Positions 22,091 to 34,608 of a stretch of DNA of 64,000 bases are shown here, piece after piece (within the stretch, counting starts at the first letter, position 1; each line of letters starts with the position of its first letter). The notes below the pieces were generated by a model that was given only the letters and a program-made list of their open reading frames with translations, was not told the DNA's origin and searched no databases. The position numbers were made by a program, and so were the translations under genes. The DNA is from Bisporella sp. PMI_857 (Eukaryota > Ascomycota > Leotiomycetes > Helotiales > Helotiaceae), in NCBI GenBank assembly GCA_021307315.1, contig JAJSPD010000009.1, forward strand, positions 310,001 through 374,000. The letters are read 5' to 3'.

Positions 22091-23094
22091 ATGAGTGACA
22101 TGGCTGCGTCCGTCATGCCCATGGTGGCAAGGAGCAAAGCTCCAGAGATCATTGCTGTTGGAATCGCCTTCCTTGTCATCAACACCTTTTCCATTGGAAT
22201 ACGAACCTACTCGCAGATTGTCGCTAAGAAATTCAACTTAAACGATGTGGGCATGATCCTCGTCCTCGGCATTTTTGGGGTCTTAGTCGCGTTCTTGATC
22301 CTTGGAGCTCAGTCAGGAATTGGAAAACATACTGCGCAGGTTATACAATCTGGCGTAAAAAACATCTCAAATAGCTTGAAATGGGTTTTCTTCCTCGAAT
22401 TCTTCTATGTTTTCCTTACGACCGTCATGAAAGCCAGCATTGCCATAACCTTCTTGCAATGGGCGAAGACAAGGACGCAGAAATGGTTGCTGTGGGGCGC
22501 CATTGTTGTCAACTTTAGCATTGGATCAGTTGTTGGCGTTTACACTATCCTTCAATGTTCCCCCATCGAATTCTCATGGCGACGCCTCGACCCATCCGCC
22601 AAGGGAACTTGCAGAGACCAGAATGAAATCATCAAAGTTGGATATGCGCTTTGCATTGTCACTGTTACGCTCGACATGCTCTTCTTGGTTATGCCGTTCA
22701 TTATGCTGAAGCATTACAAGCCCAACCCGAGGATGAAGATGTATATCTATGGAATTGTCGCCATCGGCGTTTTGTAAGTGACTAATGTCCGAATGAACAA
22801 AAATAGCGGCTAACAACTTCAAGGGCAAGCATAGCGAACTTCATCCGTATTGCAGCGCTTGCCAAGCTGGGTACCTATAAGGATCCACTCTATGACGCAG
22901 CAGATGTCTTCCTCTGGTCCTTCCTTGAAGTCAGTCTTGGTATCACCGTTGCTGGTATCCTTGAGTTGAGTCCATTGATGCAACGGCTTGGTGTAAAGGG
23001 CTTTGAGAATGTGGAGGGCTCGTTCAAAGAGATTCGTGATGATACCCATAGATTGGTAGTCATTGGAAAGCCAATGAGCTTTGACGATCGATAA
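22091..23094 (+). CDS. Seven-transmembrane rhodopsin-fold (PTH11-like/SAT4-type) protein
   Basis: Two exons, 22091-22773 and 22824-23094, are joined over a 50-nt intron (GTAAGT...AAG) and give 317 residues in phase. Seven hydrophobic segments are visible in order: PEIIAVGIAFLVINTFSIGI, DVGMILVLGIFGVLVAFLIL, KWVFFLEFFYVFLTTVMKA, WLLWGAIVVNFSIGSVVGVY, VGYALCIVTVTLDMLFLVMP, IYGIVAIGVLASIANFIRIA and FLWSFLEVSLGITVAGILE. The order and the conserved Cys in ILQCSP and GTCRDQ between TM4 and TM5 match the fungal rhodopsin domain seen in PTH11-like receptors. There is no N-terminal CFEM domain and the C-tail is short (about 35 residues). It may act as a surface receptor in the plasma membrane; the ligand is unknown. 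Confidence 0.85.
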
Positions 23095-24929
23095 TTATGC
23101 CACGGGAATTATGTATAAAGGGATGGCATTACTGGTTTGTTGTGCAGGCACATGATTCCAGACTGTATGACTTAGAGATTATGACCACAATAATATGTAA
23201 CAACTAAATACATCTTTCTATCGTTTGCGACTTTTCCACAGCAACGCGAGTTGATGGGTATCTGATTCTTGATACTAGGCTATTCACCTATGTCATATAC
23301 CGTGAGGGTCCAAAGATTATATGGCTCGCAAGGGAAAATGCTGGGACCTGTGTAATCCTAGACAGCAGATCGTAGAACCATAAGGGTGTTGGGTCCATAT
23401 AGCTCCCAGGAAAAAAGTTCCTAGGAGAATATGGCTCTAAGAATTCTCTTGAATCCCGCTCTGTCCCTTAATTCCTCGTATTCAAATCCCTTACTCTTTA
23501 GTAGGAAAGGTTCTAAAAGAACTCGTTGCGAATGGCACAATTTTGCGGAGAATTGTCTGAAGATACACTTTTGAAGAGACCTAGCCATACAGAGAGGACC
23601 CTACTCTCAAGATTCCAAATACGGGCGCTCGTAACAGCTGTTTGTAAGGTCTCTGAATACGAGGATTCTAAACTAAAGAGGAAAGGTGTACCTGGCGCTT
23701 GCAGTGTCCATATATAAAATGAATGCATCACGTGACAAGGAAAAAAAATTCCTCTATTAACCGAACCAATGAAATATCTCATATATATATTCACGTGATC
23801 AGTCCATGACGCACGCCCGCAGATAATTCTTTATAGATAATATTCCGGAGAAGCTTTGGCTCTGCAGAAATTTCCTCACAGATCTAGGCTCTCTTTAGAA
23901 ATTTAGAACAAAGTCCACGTATCAAATTACTACTAGGTGGAGAAAATATTATTTGTGGCTAGCCCTAGTTGATTAAAAATCTGTGACTTTCATACCCAAT
24001 AGACCTTGATCTCTTAGCCGAGACAGACGGGAGATATACGGCAGATTCGGTAGAACAACTGTCAAAACTTAAGTTTAAAGTTGCCACTCGTTAGTCAAAC
24101 GTCTCAACAGTCTTTCAAATGAAACTCTATATATATATATAAACGTTTGTTCCAAAACAAAACTGCAACATCCTTATCTCCTGATGTGTCTCCGAAGTCA
24201 ACTGCCCATGCTTATATAACAATGAGTTCTTTATATGTTAACACTGTCCTCTCTCAAGTCTATACACTATGGCCCCTGAAGAATAATAACAGGGTCCATA
24301 AAGAAATCATTTTTGAGAAGTCACATGATTAACACTTTGAAACTTGGCGTGCAGCCCTGTCTTTGTTCTTGAATTGACTGGAGGGCTGTGATAATTGAAA
24401 GTTTGAACAAAAAGAAATCCCAGAGATCTCCAGGGAAAACACAAATTGTAAGGAATTGGGAGTCATTCTATTGTGAAGTGAACAAAAAGCAAAGCTGTTA
24501 TGTTTGAAAAGTGCCTGCAACGAACTATCTATCCAGCATTCTTTAACCATGCATTTGCAAAGACACACCTATACAATAGTCACAAAAGGATGGCCATCAC
24601 ATCATATCCCGTATCATTTGGATTAGTATGCGAATCTTACGCGCATGTATAACTTTACCGCACGACGCTGAGCAGTATGCAATACCAAGATTACAATGAA
24701 GGCAAGAGAGACAAGACACATAAATGCATTACTCATAAAAGCCTCCAGGCTACCAAATCCCTTCTCACTCAAACTCCATTTGTACAAAGGGTTGGTATCC
24801 TCCAAACACCGCGCTTCATCCCGCCCTGTGCAATCACGCTCCGATCCGTAGCTCATGCTTCATAACAACCTTCAAATGACTGCAAGTTGCAGCCCATACA
24901 AGAAACCTATAAAACCAGACTTTCAAATC
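23095..24929. other. Intergenic; one small possible membrane ORF
   Basis: About 1.8 kb with no clear gene. A 77-codon minus-strand ORF with an ATG start (24856-24623) lies 74 bp downstream of DSN1. It has one hydrophobic stretch (MCLVSLAFIVILVLH) and a basic tail, so a single-pass micro-protein is conceivable, but nothing else supports it. An (AT) run lies near 24130. Confidence 0.3.
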
Positions 24930-26461
24930 TCATCGTCCCCTGCCACTGTCGGGTAAAATTCGACTCAAGCTCCTCAGCACTTCCTGCATAGGTAGATCCC
25001 TCGTGCCTGTCTCTTCTTTTTCTTTCCTGTCCCTTTCGTCTAACCGTACCGCACTGAGTGCTAGGATCTTATCCGCTACCCTGCCTATGGTCTCCTGGTA
25101 CTGCTCGACCTTGTGCACTCCATCGGAAAACTGGTCTACGTTGAACTCAAGGCTGGACTGTATATCCCTGAGGCGTTCTGAGGCGTTATCGCGAAGGTCT
25201 TGTGCAGAAGATGTTGTGATTATCGCAAGAATAGCAGCTTGTTCGGGATCAAGGAGTGAGGAATCTATTTGGGATGGTGAGATTCCGCTGGAAGCATCTT
25301 GGAATAGGGGCGGAAGCGCAGGTTCTGGTTTTGCCAAAGCTTTCCATTGGTCTCGTTCCTCGCGTAATCTAGCACAATGTTAGGAGTTGACCCTCTTAAA
25401 CCATAAGAAAGTACATACGCCTTAATCCGAAACTCCAATCCGGCCAGATTCTCCTCTATCTCAATATTTCGCGGATTCGGTGTCTTGACAATTTTCGTTG
25501 GTATCGCCAATTCTTCCCGGCTAAACCAGTCTGAGAATTCTGATTTATTGGCGAAATCTTTGAGTAGGGACTCTTTGATTACTCGGGCTATGTTTGTTAA
25601 CTCACGCTTTACGACGCTTTGAATTTTCTCACCTGCTAGAGATGCAGCACTATCTGGGTCCCCATGCGACGGCTTCTCGCCTAAGGCTCGCTCTCCGTTC
25701 CAAGTCAATACCTGTTTCATCCTTCGTGGTTCACTTAGCCCTTCTGCTTCAATATGCTTGTAAAATTGAGAAGTCTCCACTTCTCGATGAGGTATTGCGC
25801 TACGACCGTTGTCAATTAAAGAGCTCGCCCTCCTGCCGCGCATCCCCAGACTACTCCGCCTTGTCGTGCCTTTCTTCCTCAGTTCCTTATTTCGATTAAT
25901 CACGGGTGTATCGGTAAAAGGCAAGGATATCATGGTTGGTTGGTTGCTGGTCTCTACCACGGATCTGCTAGGCGCCTCTGCGTCGTCCACTGACGCGCCA
26001 ACTAAATCAATACTATCGTGAGCCGCATTTGCTGTGCTATTCTCTCCATTTTGAGCCTTGCCGGTTGATGAACGCGTAGATTTTCTCCTCTTGGGTAGCG
26101 TTATCTCATTCTTATGCTCTAACCTCGGCGTTGAAAAACTCATCTTCCGCCCTCTAGCCTTTTTCACCTCTGTCGGTTCCTCCTCATCTTGTGCTTTCGG
26201 TGGTCTGCCCTTTTTCGACTTCTTCGCTGGAGCCGGCGCTAGTGCGGGGACAGGCTCTGGTTCTGTTGGGGCGGTTTTTGTCTTCTTGGATACTCGTGTA
26301 AATACAAAATCCCCATCTTCTTCATCATACGCTGTTGAAAGTGTTAGCACACATAATTGCTATGCGCTAAAGTATTCCCATCCATTGGCGCAAGTTTCGA
26401 ACTTTATCAACTCACCAGCCAAACGCTTGCTTCTTCTCCTAGCAGTGGTCGGTTGACTCAT
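24930..26461 (-). CDS. DSN1: Kinetochore protein Dsn1/Mis13 (MIS12 complex)
   Basis: Three exons, 26461-26416, 26331-25419 and 25368-24930, give 465 residues with all phases consistent. The protein belongs to the Mis12-Mtw1 (Dsn1/Mis13) family, which links centromeric chromatin to the Ndc80 complex. The N-terminal half is basic and disordered, with an AT-hook-like KKGRPPK at about 55-61. Then comes the diagnostic block with two RRxS motifs ([16 protein letters not shown], about 172-187), followed by [15 protein letters not shown] and [15 protein letters not shown], and a helical C-terminal region. Dsn1 is a known Aurora B/Ipl1 substrate, and the RRxS sites fit that; phosphorylation here is inferred. 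Intron 1 splits codon 16 and intron 2 splits codon 320. No lesion is seen. Confidence 0.9.
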
Positions 26462-26902
26462 GCTCAGCGTTTCTAAAGGGATCCGCGTTCGTACGAGAGT
26501 AGTCATTGATCAGAGCTGATGGCAGCACATCTGCGGACTTCCTGTAAATGAGATCCTGTGCGCGACGCTCCAGCTATAGCGCGTTATTTCCAATTGTTTC
26601 GCGTCAATTGAGTGTAGTCACCAAAGGCCTATTAACAGCAGGGAATGCGACTGTCTCCAGGCGTTGCGATAGTGAGGCGTCGATGGGCCGTATGAATAGT
26701 GGCATTATTTGACTATGCCCTTGGCTCGTCGATGTCTTGTTTACATTTGTATTTCTTGGCACGCTAACAAGCCAAGTCACGTGGTAATATATGTCATCGC
26801 ACCACCGCGCCAAGCATCCCTCAGTTTTTTGTTTTTTTTTAATGTTGTCATCTAGTGGCGCTGGATCTTATGAACCAAATTTATTCTATACTATAGAGTC
26901 TA
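26462..26902. other. Short intergenic region between the DSN1 start and the S41 protease stop
   Basis: About 440 bp containing the likely DSN1 promoter and the 3' flank of the S41 gene. It includes a T run at 26824-26840. No further feature was seen. Confidence 0.5.
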
Positions 26903-29431
26903 TTATAGAGGCACCTTCCGTCCGTGGGCTGGACTCAATGGCTTGTTCTTAAATGCCTCACTCGCGAACTTTCTGTATGGTTTCCTATCATTCTGTGCCT
27001 TCAATTTCAATTCCTCACTCTTCCTTCGTCTTATTGCCAGGGTCTCATTTCCTGGAAACCCGCCTGCAATACATTTTGCCCCTCCCCAAGCTACATCAAC
27101 GGCTCTCTTCCAAACCGACTTCACATCACTGATCATTCTCGGTTCGAAGAAAACCCTGCAGTCCGCCTCTTCATAGATGAATTGAGCCGGGGTTCCATCA
27201 ATCAGATTTGGGCGAAGAATTTGGTCTCTGACGTTCAGCGATGTGTCTGTGCTTCTGTTTATTGGGAGATCAGTATAGGCTGTTAGTGATGTCCAATTTG
27301 CGGTTTGTTCTGGTGAAGCATCATTGAGCGGTACAGTAGCCAGTAACTTGATGTACCCATAGGGATAGTTATTTGCTCCTTTGGTACCACCGATAGCTTG
27401 TATGGGGCTTTTGGTCGGCCGACCTCCAAATGCGATCGACTTTACGCCAGCTTGAAGTCTCATGAATTCGCTGAACAACGAACAGGTGGAGGCACAATAA
27501 CCGTCATAAATCTGCTATTGTTAGCCACCACAAGAGATGAGAGGAATTGCTGACCATAATGATATCCATGGCCTCGAAAGGTTGTGTGAAGTTAGTGCGT
27601 GTGCCGTATCCTGTGATCTCCTCACCCACTCCCCAAGTGGTATTGATTGTTGTCAAAGGTTCGTTCAGATTCCATCTCATGTTTGCTGTGAACTCATCAC
27701 CATTGTATATTCTTGGTGAAAATTTGTCATCATAGCTCAGAAAGTTCTGATTTGTCACATTCAGATCATAGTGGTAGTTTGGAGGGCTTGTGTATGCAAA
27801 GATTTGCTCGTCATCTGCGGTTGAGGCATCGAACTTGGTTGAGTATAGAGAGATTTGCTCACTTAGTATTCTGAATGCTTCATGTTCCCTGAATCGGCTG
27901 AAACCATCTTGAGTGATAGACGGAAAAAGTTGTCTAAATGCATCATACCCCACGAGAATCGTACCACCTCCGTTGCCAAACAGGTCAATAACCAACTTAG
28001 TTTTTCCTGCTGCTCTGGCTTTTGTAATAAAGGTTTCGATGACGGATTGGAACTCTATTGGAAAGTTCGGTGCAAATGTCAACATACTCAGCACAGCAAC
28101 GTCCGCATACCTAGGATCTGCATCATCCAAAAAGTATCCAGACACCTGTGTATCTCCACTCACAACAATTGGGGTTGGATATCCTGTAGGTGGAGTGACA
28201 TCCGTTGGTGGTAAAGGCGGTGGTGATGGAAATGGGTACGTAACATTTGAGTAGTATCTCTGGAGATGCGGTCCCGTGCAAAACCTCTCATAGAAAGTCT
28301 CGCCATCAACCACCAGGGAAAAGTTTCCGATAACCGCTGCTTGGTTCTCATATATATTAACCGTTTCATTGGCGAATTCAATTGTGGTATTGGAACCGGG
28401 AAAGATGTTACCGAATCTTCCACTACCAGCAAAATAGCCATCATACGAACCTCGCTCTTGAGCATCTATAGCCATCTCATAGAAGAGATTATTGTATAAT
28501 GCATCTGGATCCTGCAAAGCACCTAGCTGAGCTAAGTTCGTCAAAAACTTGACAGCATCTTCTCCATTGATCTTTATTACCTCGGAAGGTAAAGAGGCGC
28601 TGGCTGGCAACGACGAATTACTTCCAAGCCCAGCATTGTAAGCTCGTATGTCACTCCTCTCATATATTTTGGGTAGTTCCATGCCATCCTTGCTAACGCT
28701 TACCAAGCTGACCGGTCTAAAGAACGAGACGGCTTTGCTCAAGAGATCTGGAACAAATCGGAAATGCCCATCGTGCACCGAATTAAAAGATCTATATAGA
28801 TCTGCTTGGAATTCTTGTTCATTTGCATATGCACCAGATTCGATATTTGATAAGATCTTGGTAAACAGGCCCCAGATATCGATAGGCGGTTGTTGGTAGC
28901 TGGGTGGAGGGTTCTTCAAATACGATGTATCTGCTTTCATTAATAGCAGCCTTGTATTTTACCTGAGCTACATACCCGATTGCCACTCTACATATGGTAG
29001 AATAGATTTAATCAAGGTAGCTGCTTCGGTCTTGTTAAGCGGTACGGAGGTAAGGCATTCTTGCGCAAGTTGTGCTGGAATTATGGGATATGCTATGAAC
29101 CTGTCATTGGCATATGCTCATATATCGAACAGATAAGACGACATACCAAGAACATTCGTTGCCATTGCTGCAGCCGAGCTTGCGCTCACAGCCGCACATG
29201 GACTCGTGACAGTTCCGTTCGTAGCAGTTTCATTACTATTCTCTTTAGGACCAAGGTGCCTGGGATAGCTACAAAAATTTGCGGGGTCAGCATTCAAACT
29301 CGATTTCATTCTCATAATACAATCGCCTTTAGGCAACTGCTCTACCTAGTGATTTGAACTTTATAAAGTACTCACTGTCGACGTGCACTTGCAGCAACCG
29401 CGAACAAAGCCAGAAAATACAAAGGCTTCAT
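26903..29431 (-). CDS. Secreted S41-family (tail-specific type) serine protease
   Basis: Five exons, 29431-29376, 29268-29147, 29092-28976, 28933-27555 and 27511-26903, give about 760 residues in phase. A signal peptide is present (MKPLYFLALFAVAASA). The N-terminal region (YPIIPAQLAQECLTSVPLNKTEA, FLTNLAQ) and the segment FNSVHDGHFRFVPDLL match fungal S41 peptidases. The core has KLVIDLFGNGGGTILVGYD and, at the start of exon 5, YDGYCASTCSLFSEFMR, whose Ser (about residue 566) is the expected nucleophile. Numerous N-glycosylation sequons fit secretion. The exon 4/5 donor is GTCAGC. Two in-phase acceptors 3 nt apart (TAG and CAG) differ by one Gln, just before the catalytic segment. The substrate is unknown; the enzyme probably acts outside the cell. 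Confidence 0.88.
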
Positions 29432-31244
29432 CACTGCGATATTCCCTCACGTTGCTACAAAACTGTTCAAAGGAACACAAGATGATGATGGAAAGGAAAT
29501 ACTTTTATGCTTATTTGAATTTACCCATGCGAAGTATTCAGAGCATACAATACGTTATAGCTCATGTCTTCATAGCCTCAAATTGCGGGCGGCCCCATCT
29601 ATAGTGCTCTTGATGCGGCAGAATATCCGTATCCTTCATGCAGAAACCACAAGCACATTCCATCCAAGGCCGACTAAACATCCTCATTTAACCCGCGCAA
29701 TTAACTCAGCTACTTTACCCCAGGCCACTCATTCTTCTTGGTAGATGATTATATAGAGTAAGGTATTGAAGCACCGGCATCTTGTAATATTGAGGATATG
29801 AACCTGTTTCATCCATATGGCGGCTGAAAGGTTGGATCGGCACTCCCGGCAGTCACGTAGTTGCCCCTGCACGAAGTGCCGAATCGCGCTCCATCATTAT
29901 TGACACATGAGGAATACTCCCTTTGGGCTCTTCAACTCTCCTCGCACTCTTTCAAAGTCACGAGACTCTACACTTTCTTGCTTCTGGTACATCGGATTTT
30001 CAACTTGGGTGACCGATTCAGGTATGTACATGTAGGTGGTCTGATCTTTCTTGCCAACCTTTGTTTCGCACACGTAGAAATGTCTGTTTACGGGGCCCAA
30101 ATTAGTTTCAGTTATATCTCACCTATAATGGTGTAAATACGATAAAGATTAATATAAAACCATCCCGTGTAAAACAGATCTCACCCGCAGGTACATAATC
30201 ATCCCGCCAAACCGCTCCGCTTAGGTCTCCGAATGAAAGATCCAGCATGAGCCACTATCTTTACCCCATCCCACCTCAGCAGGAAAACACAAGGCAAACT
30301 CAGCTTCCTCACCATCTCTCCCCCCTCCTTCATCTCGTACAGGAAAAAAAGGATACCACGTGACAACGCCCCCATCATTACCTTACCGATGAGCATCCAA
30401 CTCCCACAAGCGCATCTTACCTAAGAAATGGCAACCTACTCTCAGGAGCGGAAGCATATCAGAATAAAGTTTAAAATTCAAAATCTTAATCGGGTTCATA
30501 TACCGAGGAGACGGTCTGGGGTTCGGTCAGGAATATATACTTGCTGTTTTAGGATGGTTGGCCCGGCATGGCTGCTGAGTAAGAATGCTTGGTGGTAGTG
30601 GTGGTGGGTGGTAGTGTGAGTGGCGAATATGTTTGTAAGTGGAGACGTTCAACGGATTTAACTTAAGAATGCAGGTGCGGCTGGACGTTTACATGTATAA
30701 AGCATGCAGATGGCGCTTCAAGGGCTCGTTAATTGTTGGCTGACGAGGTGAGCCCCTGAGACTCACTAGATGCTTGGGTAGCGGTGGCAATTTTCCTGAA
30801 GTCCTGGAGTATACATCCGGGAGGGACCGAGAGAGATGTAGATTTTGTTCACAATAGGCGGATAAAGAGTTGCATTAATGTCTTTGCACGTTGATATTAC
30901 AAGTTGGCGCTTTCGAAAAACAGGTACATAAGTATATCATGACCATGGGCAAATTGAAGGCCAGCTTCTGGACTGTATCCATGGTCGATGAAGAAGTGGA
31001 ACTATGACTTCGTAGTAATAAAGGCCACTCGCCATTGATGATAATACAACTTCAGAATATAATCGTGGAACCGTGCGTGCTGAACCGTGTGTGCTGAACC
31101 ATGTCCCTCATCCCCATGCATATCATGTTCCCAACTCATGTTGTAGTGATCGCTTACGTCCGATTCTCATCTTAATCTAAAGCCTGTGTTTTTATTTTGT
31201 CACTTTATGAAGATTCTCGCTGAAAGAAATATAAGATAGCATGG
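29432..31244. other. Intergenic, no gene supported
   Basis: About 1.8 kb with short frames only. It holds GGTGGTAGT-like short repeats near 30590-30620 and a small tandem repeat listed separately. The start of the S41 gene (29431) faces into this stretch, so its promoter is probably at the low end. Confidence 0.4.
31069..31103. repeat. Short tandem repeat, 14-bp unit
   Basis: GTGCGTGCTGAACC is followed directly by GTGTGTGCTGAACC, flanked on both sides by partial AACC/ATG copies. About 2.5 units, non-coding. Confidence 0.6.
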
Positions 31245-32289
31245 CTATGCAGCTCCCCACTGTGATCTTAACCAATCCCAGAAAGATTCTGGCGGCGGGT
31301 TGATTGTGACCAGCTCATTGAGGTTTGGCTGCTCGAAGTCGTAACGACGTTGTTCGGTAGCCATCAGTTCATGAATCTTGTTAGTCTTGTATACATCTTG
31401 ATAGTATATAGCTTGTTCAAGATGCAATTGAAGATCGCGTGCTTCGATGATATCGGTTGAGAATAATGCTCCTAAGTGTCATCAGTACCAGTTTGGGAAA
31501 ACTGTGAGTATTGAATATATACCGCCCTTTATGGCTTCAGCCCACTGTAGCACTTCGGAGACAGTCCGTCGTTCGCTAGCCATGCGCAACTCGCCTGGCC
31601 AGGTCTGCGGATCCAGCTCCACGGCGGCGGCAACGAACTTCATTGCATCGTTCACTGAGATCATCGAAATATAGATCTGTCGTCCTGATGAATTTCGTTC
31701 CACAATCTCGGCTGTGCTGTTGCCAATGTCCATCAAATAAGCTCCTTGATAATTTGCGCCAGTCGAGTTCCCGATGTTGACTGATGCTAAGCCTCCAGGA
31801 GCAAATCTTTCAAAGAAAACGCCACAGGTGAAGATGGTAAATCGCATCACACAGCGACGTTGATTGGTCCAATGACGAAGCCGCTCAAGTGCTGCTGATT
31901 TACCACGATCTAAAGGATCGTGCCGTCCTCGACGAGCTGGAGGGCCTTCAAACTCGGCAGGCACAAAACGACGAACGTTGGCTGCTGCAGCGGCATCTAT
32001 AAGGTTGATTTGAGGAGTACCAGAAACGGTTGATATGACCAAGTCGACTCCTCTAAGGTGGAACTGGAGGTCAGATTGACTATCATAGTCTACAACTACG
32101 ACTTGATAGCCGTACACCGTTGTTAAATCTGGTTGGTCCTGAAACACGAGTCAGACCAGAAACACAGCAAATAGGAAGGATAGGTATTACTGATCTTGAT
32201 AATATGATGAATTGATGAACAGTCTCATTAAGGTGATACGCAAGAATGCGCGCCAACCCGCCGGAACCTGCTATTGCTATTCGTAGCAT
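31245..32289 (-). CDS. NmrA-like / isoflavone-reductase-like NAD(P)-binding protein
   Basis: Three exons, 32289-32191, 32138-31523 and 31471-31245, give 313 residues in phase. The N-terminus MLRIAIAGSGGLARILAYHL is a Rossmann dinucleotide-binding strand-loop-helix. It is followed by VVVVDYDSQSDL, GVDLVISTVSG, NLIDAAAAANVRRFVPAEFEG and a C-terminal helical part, the order seen in NmrA-like and isoflavone-reductase-like atypical short-chain dehydrogenases. The N-terminal loop reads GSGGLA rather than the usual GxxGxxG, so cofactor binding may be altered. Members are oxidoreductases or redox sensors, often linked to secondary metabolism or nitrogen regulation. The role here is unknown. No partner biosynthetic genes lie next to it. 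Confidence 0.88.
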
Positions 32290-34608
32290 TTTTGTCGTTG
32301 AAAACCGCGTGTCCTGGTCGTGGGTCCTCCCCAGGTGGCTGGACATCTTCAATATAACCTCCTCAACTTTCATAATCTGCGTGTCGTACTCAAGGCAACT
32401 GTCCAGACATTCTTCTAAGCATGCGAATAGAAACGCCGGTATAGGTAGGCAAAGAGTCACAGCGTGACTCAAGACCGTTCACTTCGAGCTGAATGGATAG
32501 AGCTCTATAGAATAGGCCAATATATTGCGATATCCCACACTAGTAGCGGGTGTTGTCTGGGGTGCTTGGTTTCCTTGGCTTAATCGCGCTTTGCTCGCAT
32601 CCTGAGAGGTTCCTGCTGATATCCAAGTAATATTATCTCACTGGGGATGATATTATGGCGGCGAATCGGTGCTCGCGGATCAAGGGTAAACTGGTGATGG
32701 CCACGGGTAGGCTCGCTTTAGGAAAATATTAAGGACCGGGCAGAAAGGTAGGACGATGTTTGCCTTAGTCCTCCTTGTGTCTAAGCACGTGTGTATGTAA
32801 GGGAGGGAATGTCCGTGAATTAACACGTAACGTTTCAGTACCTTGGTAGATTGGCCGAGAATTCTAAAAAGTTTTTAAGGCACGAAATTAGAAAGAGAAT
32901 AAGGCCAATGCCTCACACCAACTTTTAGAAGATCTCAAAACTTGACAGGAGTCTGCGATTTCTTTTAGATTTTTATGTGCAGTTTGGGCCTAGCATCATC
33001 GTGAAGGATCTAACACTCACACCCTGAATTCGGGAGTGACTGTAACCGACCATGTACGCAGCTAAGGTGTTTGCCATGACATATGAGCTTTAATGTGACA
33101 GGGCGCACGTATAAGGCAGCAAGGGCCTTGATAAACCGGTGCTAGCTGGAGGGCTAAGAGCGAACAGGATGGAAGATTCTCCATAAATGAGCAAAATGTT
33201 CCAGGCTACACTGGTATTATGATGCCCTGGTACATAATTAAATCACACCACATGCTCCTGCATGCCGTGTCAACGGTATCTTAAATCCTGGCATACTGAA
33301 GAGTGATGGCAATGCTGTGATCTAGCTATTGTGATTCTTACACCCGGAATAGATTTAAGGCTGGCCTACACTGAGTAGCCAAGCTATGCATATAAGCATA
33401 TCCTACTTGACAACTCAAAATAATGCATAATAATAAGCTTAGAAGTAAAGAGTGCGACAATTGCGAGCAATTAAGACATGGAGAATGCAGATAAGAAGGA
33501 AAATCTGATCAGGGACTACCTGTTGACATCGTAGGCAATAGAAATAGAAGAACCCATGAACAACCAAACAATTCAAGGGGCTTATATTATCGGAACTGTA
33601 AATTGCCGTCTCCTCGAGCTGATAGGACACTGGCAAAGGCATGGAGCCGCTGCTTTATGCCTACGGCAGATTTGGGGGCCATAGGCTAGGGTCCTAAAAT
33701 CTGAATTTGCAATTGCTGCATGCGAGGGGAAAACTTTCCTGCTCTTGAATAGTACTTTATCCTAGGACTACTGACATTTCTAAACATTGTAAGACGTTTG
33801 GGGACTGATTGGATCGTATTCGAGAGTCTGATGGTCTTTGGAACGAAAGCAGAGCTTAATGCTTATGGTGCATATCTTGTATGGTAAGGCTGAGCGATCT
33901 TGCATCATAATCCTTGCTCCCTTTCTTGACTGCATCCTAAGTTTTAGTGTGTATGCCGGAGCCTGAGACGTCCCCCCACTTGTGCATACGCCTTGGGGAG
34001 TTTTTATCAGTCGACATGCAATGAGACCGTGGTACGGCGGAAATAGCCTAGTGGTAGTTGAGGCTCCGGCGATCAACCTGCAAGAATCCTGGGAGAGTCA
34101 ACGGTCGATCAGATGCACGAAGCTACTGCAATATGATTTTGGATATATGTGTAGTAATTTTGCCGTTTGTGGAGGAGACCGAAGAAAACAGTCAACCCGG
34201 AAAGAAGACTCGGGTAAGTCAGCTGAGGTTACACGTGATTGAGAAACATTCTCGTGTATTTTGGCGAGTATTTAGCAAGAGTTTGGAAGATCATGGGCTG
34301 CAAAGTAATGGTTTCCGATCTGCTGGGCCTATATATGATCAATGTTTCGTTGACATGTCTGAAGACATAGAGAAGGAAGGTTGTGCCGATGCTAAGTCGC
34401 AAAGCAAACAAGGTTATTGTAGCCGGGGTTCATTCTCGATCACAACCACGACACTGAAACCATCACGTCTGCCTTGCGATATCTGCACCAGATTTTCAGC
34501 TTCAGTCAGAGCTATTCTAGTTGCAGTATTTGATCAAACCATCGAAACAATTTTCGTGGTCTTTGACATAGTAAAGACAAAAAACAAGAGAGGGGGGGGC
34601 GGATACCT
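32290..34608. other. Intergenic, no gene clearly supported
   Basis: About 2.3 kb. A 194-codon plus-strand frame at 34058-34642 has no domain. Its uneven, Cys-rich translation could be a degraded upstream part of the relic that follows. No repeat or RNA gene was recognised. Confidence 0.35.

Noticed and set aside
24623..24856. 77-codon single-pass membrane ORF downstream of DSN1
   Set aside because: Only one hydrophobic stretch supports it. It could be DSN1 3' untranslated sequence.
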